NCBI RefSeq assembly: GCF_000004195.4 | Contig: NC_030683.2 | Location: forward strand, 81,856,910-81,920,909 | Source: Xenopus tropicalis | Lineage: Eukaryota; Chordata; Amphibia; Anura; Pipidae | Direction: 5' to 3' | DNA length: 64,000 nt | In this document: piece after piece, positions 11,001 through 20,000 of the stretch | Position numbering within the stretch: position 1 is the first letter of the stretch | Layout: every line of letters starts with the position of its first letter | Translations under genes and position numbers: made by a program | The notes under the pieces: generated by a model | Told to the model about the DNA's origin: nothing | Database searches by the model: none | Seen by the model: only the letters and a program-made list of their open reading frames with translations

Positions 11001-14000
11001 AGGAGGGAATGAGAGAGGAGTTGAGGAGCGTAACAAGCGGGTTGGATGGTACCTAGAGATGAGTTCAGAGATGTAGGGTGGGGCAGAGTTATGAACTGCT
11101 TTGAATGTGAGGGTCATTAGTTTGAATTTTATCCTGGATGGTAGGGGAAGCCAGTGCAGAGATTGGCAGAGTGGCACGGCAGAGGAGGAGCGGTTGGAGA
11201 GGTGTATGAGCCTGGCAGCAGTATTCATTATGGTCTGGAGAGGGGACAGTCTTTGGAGGGGAAGGCCAATTAATAGAGAGTTACAGTAGTCCAGGCGAGA
11301 TATTATAAGAGAGTGAGTAAGAATTTTGGCAGCATCTTGGGTGATAAATTATCGTATTTTGGAAATATTTCTTAGGTGAAAGTGTCATGATTTGATAAGT
11401 AATTGGAAATGAGGAGTAAAAGATAAGGCAGAATCGAGGATAACTCCAAGGCACCGGGCCTGGGAAGATGGGGTGATGGTAGGATTTTTAACCTTTGGTT
11501 ATGTGGGTGTTGGATGGGGGAAAGAGAACCAATTCAGTCTTAGATTTAAGGTAACGTTGGGACATCAAAATGGAGATAGCGGACAGGCAGGAAGAGACAC
11601 GAGTTAGAAACTCTGGGTTGCTCCATTGTAAGAGACACTGAAGGATCGATCTGAGAGATAAGATGAAAACCAGGACAAGGCAGTGTCACAAAGGCCAAGA
11701 GAGCGGAGAGACTGAAGGAGAAGAGGGTGATCCACAGTGTCAAAAGCAGCCGAGAGATCGAAAAGTATTAGTAGTGAGTAGTGGTATTTGGCTTTAGCCA
11801 AGAAATCATGGCACTCACAGGAGTTTGCATTACCAAAGGTCAAAGAAATTTAGCCAAAGTCGTAATCAAAAAGTGTAAGGTTTTTTATTAATCCATCCAG
11901 TGTTTCAGTTTCTAACTGGAACTTTGGTCAGGGACAAAATATAATAGTTCAGTTACAGGAGAGTTCTGGACACTTCTAGCTTAAGGGCAATGAAATAACA
12001 GTTTTTCAGTTCTAGTTACCCATAGCAACCAATAAGGAAAGAATGCAAATCGCTGCTTAGATGGCATACGTGTTACTTTGTTTTCCTGGAGTTACCTCTC
12101 AAGGAGCGACTTTGGGAAAACGTATGCCATCCCACCGGCGATTTGTATTCTTCATTCTGGTGGGATGGCATTGCAGGGAGATTAGTCGCCCGTGGTAACG
12201 AAGATTTGTCATGGGGCGACTAATTTCCCCGTATGCCACTGCCCTTAAAGGAAAACTATTAAAGTATAGTAAAGTATATTGCATAAAACAGCTGATATGT
12301 AAAACCCTGCTTCATCTAAATAAACTTTTTTTTAAAAAAATATAATTTTTAAGTAGTATGTAATTGAGTAATACTAAATAGAAAATGTATATTTAATTAC
12401 GATTCACCATGCACACAAGCAAACTAAGGGCACACATACCTGTTAGGTCACATAAGCTAATTAATGGACAACGTTCCAGCTTTTATATATATATATATAT
12501 ATATACAGTATATATATATATATATATTCCAGTATGGTAAGATTCTAATAGATTCTAATCTGTCTGTTGGTTAAGTATCATTCTGGGGCTATAGTTTTCA
12601 TTTAAGGCACAGGAAAAATTTGCTCAAAACAAAATCTGTTTTTAATTCACACTGCAATAGTTCAGTGTAGGACAAATGCGTTTTTTATTGATAACGGGAC
12701 TGGGCCACACTTGTAAATTCTCCTGTGTCCCAGTGTCTCTTATGTCCCAATGTTTAAATTAGGACAGTTGTGCAGTATGAAAAACACCTTTTAAGAGCTC
12801 AGCGGGGATAACCTCAGATGCCCAATAGAAGTACAAGTTTCTTTAGCCTCACAGGTGACAATATAAGCCACTCAGCATGGGTCCATTACCTTACCACATA
12901 AGACTATAGGGTTGATTCACTAAAGGTCGAAGCGTTATCGCATGCTTTTTGGCGTTAAAACTGACACCAAAAAAATTTGCTAAAGTATCATCGCATGTGT
13001 TAAGTCGCATATCACGTGCGTTAAATAGTGTGCAACCGAATGTGTTCATTTTAATGCATTGCATTAATTCCCGTGCAGAAATAATACTAACACATGATTC
13101 ACAAACACTTAGACGCGCTAAATATCGCATTAGTCTCTGCGAAAATTAACACCTACTTGGGGCAGGCGGTAATTATAGAAAAGTACAGCCCATGAGCTTT
13201 TGGCAACACAATATGGACTTTGCTGTGGGATTTATTCAAGTATGTGTTGGCCCTAGAGTGATGCAGCCTCCAGTTTGCAGGGAAATGGTCATTTTCACAA
13301 CAGTAGTTTTCCGAAAGTAATGGCGTGTATGGCTAATATGGCATGCGTTTTTTCGCACGCGGCGAAAAAAAAACGTTTGTGCACGATGCATTAATTAGCG
13401 TGCGTTGCATCAAATACCGCACTTTTAGTGACTTCAATAAGACAAACAGCATTGCGTCTAAATTAACGCAAGTATCCTTTTAGTGAATCATGCATTAAGA
13501 CGCAAAAAATAAGACACAACAAAATTTTTAACGCATGCTATAAATAGCACTCGTTTTAATGCACCTTAGTGAATCGGCCCTTATATATCAAACTAGACAT
13601 TTCAAAAAAAAAAAAAAAAAAAAAAAGACATTTTTTAGACTGTAAAGGAACATCTAAATTTGCTTTTCTCTTTTTCAAATGTTTTTATAGAGATCTAAAG
13701 ATCCTTTAGATATTGTAAGCGAAATCATCAAGTTGAAGCTGGGAACCTACCTGCTTGGTCCTGCAAATAACTGGACAATGGGCAAATCTCATTGCTAACA
13801 ACAAACATTTTCAAAACTGCCTGATCAATTTTCTGACCAATGTCGGCTGAGAAATTACTAGATGTGTGATCCTTTGGTGCCCACTAACCTTACAATAATT
13901 TGACAGATTTGTCGGATCACACTGAAATTGTTACGGAGAGAGAAATCTTAAAGCGTGCCCACCAGAATATCTTAAAAGATTCAAGACATAAGAACATAAA

Positions 14001-17000
14001 ACTGCCCAAGATTCCATACTTGCAATCCATGAGAAATTAAAGAAATACAATAAAATAGAAATGTATAATAAAATCTCAACCAATTAGAAAAGACCTGAGG
14101 AAACACCATACAAAACAACTGAAATACAATATAATAAAGTAAATGATGTAATGAATGTTTTAAAGTACAAACAGAAATGGTTTAAACCACACATGTCAAA
14201 CACAAGGCCCGCGGGCCAAATCCGGCCCGCCAGGCCTTGAAATGTGGCCCGCACCGCGCTGTCATCACTGCACGCCGCTGCGTTCCATCACAATGACGCG
14301 CGGTGACATAGGAGGCTTGTGATCTCGCCGGCCGTACTTGCTATCTATTATACATAGTTAGTTATATACATAGTTACATAGGGTTGAAAAAAGACCAGTG
14401 TCCATCAAGTTCAACCCATCCAAGTAAACCCAGCACACTTAACCCACACCTACCAATCTATACACTCACATACATACACTATATATACAACCACTAGTAC
14501 TAACTGTAGATGTTAGTATCACAATAGCCTTGGATATTCTGCTTGTCCAAAAACTCATCCAGGCCCCTCTTATAGGCATTAACAGAATCTGCCATTACCA
14601 CATCACTAGGAAGGGCATTCCATAACCTCACTGCCCTCACCGTGAAAAACCACCTACGCTGCTTCAAATGGAAGCTCCTTTCCTCTAATCTAAAGGGGTG
14701 ACCTCTGGTGCGCTGATTGTTTTTATGGGAAAAAAGAACATCCCCCATCTGCCTATAATCCCCTCTAATGTACTTGTACAGAGTAATCATGTCCCCTCGC
14801 AAGCACCTCTTTTCCAGAGAAAACAACCCCAACCTCGACAGTCTAACCTCATAGCTTAAATCTTCCATCCCCTTAACCAGTTTAGTTGCACGTCTCTGCA
14901 CTTTCTCCAGCTCATTAATATCCTTCTTAAGGACTAGCAAGTACGGCCGGCTATGCCATAGATAACAAGTCACGCGAGATTCAGGAGGCGTGACCTATAG
15001 TCCGGCATCCGATGTGGTTGTGCAGGTGGCAGAGCAGAGGAGAGAGTGAGTGTGCGGCAGTACCGCCGCTTCCTATACGCAGAGTACGCACTCTGCGTAG
15101 GGCACCAACTCCCAGGGGGGCACCCAAACAGTACCGCCGCTCCCTACGCAGAGTGCGCACTCTGCGCAAAAACATACCAATTCTTCGCCATCGGCTCCTT
15201 CTCTCTTATGCCGGCGGCAACAGGCCTTTTTATAAGGTTGCGCCCGTGCGTATGACGTCACACGTCAGCGACGAGGCGCTGCCTTATAGTAGTGCCTGTT
15301 GCCGCGGCATAAGAGAGAAGGAGGCGCCGACATCACTGGTCTGTTGGGGGTACATTCTGTGGGGGCAATTGGGGGCACTGTGCGGGCTGGCTACTGTCTA
15401 TGGGGGGGTACTGTTTATGGGGGCAATTGGGGGTACTTCGTATGGGGGCATTGTGTGTGGGGGCTACTGTCTATGGGGGGTACTGTGTATGAGGCAATTG
15501 GGGGTACTGTTTATGGGGGCTACTGTCTATGAGGGGTACTGTTTATGGGGGCAATTGGGGGTACTTCATATGGGGGCACTGTGTGTGGGGGCTACTGTCT
15601 ATGGGGGGTACTGTATATGAGGCAATTGGGGGCACTTTGTGTGGGGGCTACTGTCTATGGGGGGTACTGTGTATGAGGCAATTGGGGGCACTTTGTGTGG
15701 GGGCTACTGTCTATGGGGGGTACTGTGTATGAGGCAATTGGGGGCACTGTGTGTGGGGGCTACTGTCTATGGAGGGTACTGTTTATGGGGGCAATTGGGG
15801 GCACTGTTTATGGGGGAAATTGGGGGTACTTTCTATGGGGACACTGTCTGTGGGGTCTACTGTCTATGGGGGGGTACTGTGTTCAGTAAACCATTCGGCC
15901 CGCGATTTAGGCTGGATTTTAAATTTTGGCCCCTTCTCTGATTGAGTTTGACACCCCTGGTTTAAACCATAAATTGAAAGCTACCTGTACATTTGACAAG
16001 AACTGGTCTTTATATTTAAAATAGAGGCGTATTCCATAAATTCACAAATATTGCTAACACTAATGTCATTTTATAAGCTTTTTATAATTTGTTTATAATC
16101 TGCTTTTCCCTTTCCAACTCTATGTCGGAACTCAATGGGCATCGCCCCACCACTGCTCCCAACAGAAGGACCCTCCCAAAGATGTAAAAGCCCAACCCCA
16201 CTGCCAATTCTTGTCCTTCTGTTTCAGCTTTTACTCCCATTGGAAGCAAATTTTCTCTTTTTGAAAAGTGCCAGTACAGGTGAAAACATTATTAAATATT
16301 GATTGGGGAAAAAAATGGTCAGTACACAAGCGACATCTTCATGACATTTTCCTTTACTGACATTGTTGCGAATTCCACCCTAAAAGTATCAGGTAAATTT
16401 CTCTTTGTTACAATTATGTCCCGTTGGTCACAGTACAGGGTTTTTGACTTCAGAGCGCTTATCCTATCCAGAGCCCAGATTTTAAGTTTTAAGGAGTGAT
16501 TCACCTTTAGGTTAACTTTTAGTATGTTATAGAATGGCCCATTCTTAGCAACTTTCCTATTGGTCTTCATTTTTTATTTTGTATAGTTTTTGAATTATAT
16601 TGCAGCACACTATCAGCAGGGCAATGCTGCTGTTGCTAAGCTGCCGACCCTTTCAGAGATAACTGCACTTGCAGTTGGTCTTCATCGAGACTTTTCATTG
16701 TAACATCAGATGTTTTCTACTGTGGTTGTGTAGCCCTTGTTATTGTCGACTTACAGAAAAGTTTTAAGAAGGCCCTGGTTATGAGATGGTTTCCTATGGA
16801 CTTGTGCTTTGTGGTAGTAGGGGTCTTTTTCTCTCTAAAACACAGGATAGGTCACTTTATATTTCCCTATTTAGATTTTATACCATAGTTTTCTTAGATT
16901 TGTAATCGTTTAACTCAGTGGATCTGTTAATATTTAGGTATAGATCCCTAGGTTAAGAAAGGATATTGCCGTTATCTATAGTCAGAGTTTCACCTCTAGC

Positions 17001-20000
17001 AGAATGGGGTTGTTTAGTTTTACTTCTTGGTGTCATTGTTTTCACTTCTGTGCAATGGGCTCATTTTGGGGGATGCCCAACAGATCATTGGTTCTTGACC
17101 CAATTGTATGAAAACTTTTGTTCTGTCCAGGTTACAACTTCATAGGTTCAAGAGGACTGCATTGCTGCATGTATTTGTTAAGATGCTTGACCAAAGAACT
17201 ACTGGAAGAGGGGTATATGCAGTACTGGGCCAAGCCGGCCGGGCACCCTAGGCAACCTGGTCAGTTTGGCCCACCTACTACAACCCTTCCCCGTGTTTGC
17301 TCGCGCACATGCACTAACGAGCGCACAAGGCCAGGTTGCATCCTGCTGCTGGGGGGGACTGCAATGAGGGGGAAAGTGCCCGGAACTACTGTAGGTGTAA
17401 AAAGAGCTACATGCCTGATGCCCCTCCACCATTGCACCCTAGGCAGGTGCCTCTTCTGCCTACCCCTAGTTCTGGCCCTGAGTATATATTAATTAGAACT
17501 AGTTTTTGCACTTGCCTAAAGCTTTGTCTGGGCTCTTACATGCCCTGTGAGGAATTCCAGAGCTTATATCATAGGTTTGTCTAGGTGAAGTGGCTGAACC
17601 ATTGATTGATAAAGTTAGATTGTACAACTGTGGTTGCTCTTGGCTTTCCCCTATGGTATTCTTGGTTGGGATCCTAAGTAAGGGACATACCGTATATACT
17701 CGAGTATAAGCTGATCCAAATATAAGCCAAGGTACCTAATTTTACCTAAGAAAACTGGAAAAACTTATTAACTTGAGTATAAGCCTAGGGTGGGAAAGGC
17801 AGCAGCTACTGCTAAGTTTCAATAATCACAATAAAAACCAGTAAATTACATAAATTGAGGCATCAGTGGGGTATATGTTTTTAAATATTTATTTAAAAGA
17901 AAAACCGTAAACTAGCTCTGTAAGTGGAGAAGAGGGTCAACAAAACAATATGAGTGCTACCCTATGCTCATTGTGCATTGGCAAACTGGCAGCAGACCCA
18001 GTCCCGGAGGACACGTAAGGGGGAATAAGTATTGCGTGGGCCAGGGCACTGGAGGGTCTGGTTGCAGTTGGCCTAATTTGCACACAAAGGACAGAGGGTG
18101 CTAGTCTGGAGTGACCCATGACACCCGACTCGAGTATAAGCCGAGGGTGACTTTTTCAACACATTTTGGGTGCTAAAAAACTAGGCTTATACTCGAGTAT
18201 ATACAGTATGTGAATTCTGTGCTAGTGTTTCCCTTCTTGGGTAAATGCTGACTCAGTGTTGGACTGGGACCCCAGGGACCCACCAGAAAACCTTAGACCA
18301 TGGGCCCACTCTCCAAACTATTTTTCCTCCTTTCCTCATTCAACATCTTTATTCTCCTATTATTTTGAATTAGATGCTACCATCTATCCTTCTTCTTCCT
18401 CTTTCTTCCCATTCAGAAATAGCAAATGACCATGAAGCAGGCCAAATGGTTAGGAGCAGGGGGGCCCACTGACATCTGGGCCCACCGGGAGTTTTCCTGG
18501 TATCCTGGTGGGTCAGTCCGACACTGTGCTGACTCCATATGTTTTCTTACGTGGTTCAAAAGTTTATGGTCCAGGAGAAATTTTTGTATGTGCTTGGTGG
18601 ACTTCACTATGCGGATGCATATGGGTTGGCATGTGGGAACAGGGTGGCTACCTGCAATATATTATACAGGTCTTGTAATTGTAGAATGTTAGTAATGGTA
18701 TGTATCTTCTGTCTTCTAAATCTTCTCTTGCAAGTTCCCCACTACTGGAGCTATTTCCAATAGTGCGTTTTCATTGCGCACACAGTTCTTACAGGTATGC
18801 TGGAAAGTAACGGGAGTTGGGATGTGAGGTGTGGGTATTTATGGAATGGGGGGGATGGGCGCATAGTGCTTGTGTTGTGCGCCAGGGCCCTCTGAAGATT
18901 TTTTTGCTGGGGGGCCAGTGCAGTTGAGGAACGCCACTGAAGTACATGTACATAGAGATGGCACAGGACAAGGTTTCCTGAAGTTAAGATTGTTTATGAA
19001 ACAATAAATCTGACTCTCCCAACAGAAATCATTTGACCCCTGTCCTGAATTCCCCAGCCGAAGCTGAAGGGAGATCATTCCTTCTTATGGTTATCAAGTT
19101 AATTAAAAGGAACACTTTGGAACACTTCTAATAAATGCACTTAGCAGGGCCACACTGATTGGCCACTCATAACATTTAGATTAAAGGCAATCAGTGCAGC
19201 CTTTGTAAATGGATTTTCTCTGACCTGGTCACCTCGTGTCTGCTCATGCCACACTCTTGGCTAGAGATAAAGGTCATTACGGAGCTTACAAACTGCTTCA
19301 CATCACTCAGAAATTATGCTTCAATCAGGGCCCCTGTGGGCTCCCCTTCTTTTCACTGTCCCTGTGTTATACCCCAGCAAGCAGCTTCCGCTGTCCCTGT
19401 TTTATACCCCCGCAAGCAGCTTCCACTGTCCCTGTGTTATACCCCCGCAAGCAGCTTCCGCTGTCCCTGTTTTATACCCCCGCAAGCAGCTTCCGCTGTC
19501 CCTGTTTTATACCCCAGCAAGCAGCTTCCTGTCCCTGTGTTATACCCCTGCAAGCAGCTTCCTGTCCCTGTGTTATACCCCCGCAAGCAGCTTCCCCTGT
19601 CTTTGTGTTATACCCCCGCAAGCAGCTTCCTGTCCCTGTGTTATACCCCCGCAAGCAGCTTCCTGTCCCTGTGTTATACCCCCGCAAGCAGCTTCCTCTG
19701 TCCCTGTGTTATACCCCCGCAAGCAGCTTCCTCTGTCCCTGTGTTATACCCCCGCAAGCAGCTTCTACTGTCTCTGTTATACCCCCGCAAGCAGCTTCCT
19801 CTGTCCCTGTGTTATACCCCCGCAAGCAGCTTCCTCTGTCCCTGTGTTATACCCCCGCAAGCAGCTTCCTCTGTCCCTGTGTTATACCCCTGCAAGCAGC
19901 TTCCGCTGTCTCTGTGTTATACCCCTGCAAGCAGCTTCCACTGTCCCTGTGTTATACCCCCGCAAGCAGCTTCCTCTGTCCCTGTGTTATACCCCCGCAA

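Larger units (their letters stand above)
9150..11850 (-). mobile_element. L2-like LINE fragment (minus), interrupted by two DNA transposons
   Basis: The 3' tail near 9150-9335 carries the TGTACAGCGCTGCGGAATAT tail and TTATAAATAAA typical of L2-type LINEs. Upstream on the minus strand, 10945-11228 encodes a degenerate reverse-transcriptase C-terminus ([20 protein letters not shown]) and 11604-11843 encodes an RT core ([20 protein letters not shown]). Frames are broken, so it is dead. Insertions at 9344-10645 and 10742-10937 split it. Confidence 0.85.
14189..15960. mobile_element. Composite hAT element with 8-bp target duplication TTTAAACC
   Basis: TTTAAACC occurs at 14181-14188 and 15961-15968. 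The right end reads (inward) CCAGGGGTGTCAAACTCAAT and the left end ACACATGTCAAACACAAGGC, the form of common hAT/Charlie-like termini. Inside are a CR1 fragment (about 14355-14935), GC-rich palindromes (15076-15331) and a G-rich tandem array (15346-15890). No transposase frame is present. Confidence 0.88.

Noticed and set aside
14500..14973. 157-codon minus ORF as a host gene
   Set aside because: It is the C-terminal part of a CR1-like reverse transcriptase. The copy at 37645 is nearly identical.
15012..15945. Plus-strand Gly/Tyr/Trp-rich ORFs (up to 202 codons)
   Set aside because: By-product of the stop-free G-rich tandem array inside the hAT element.
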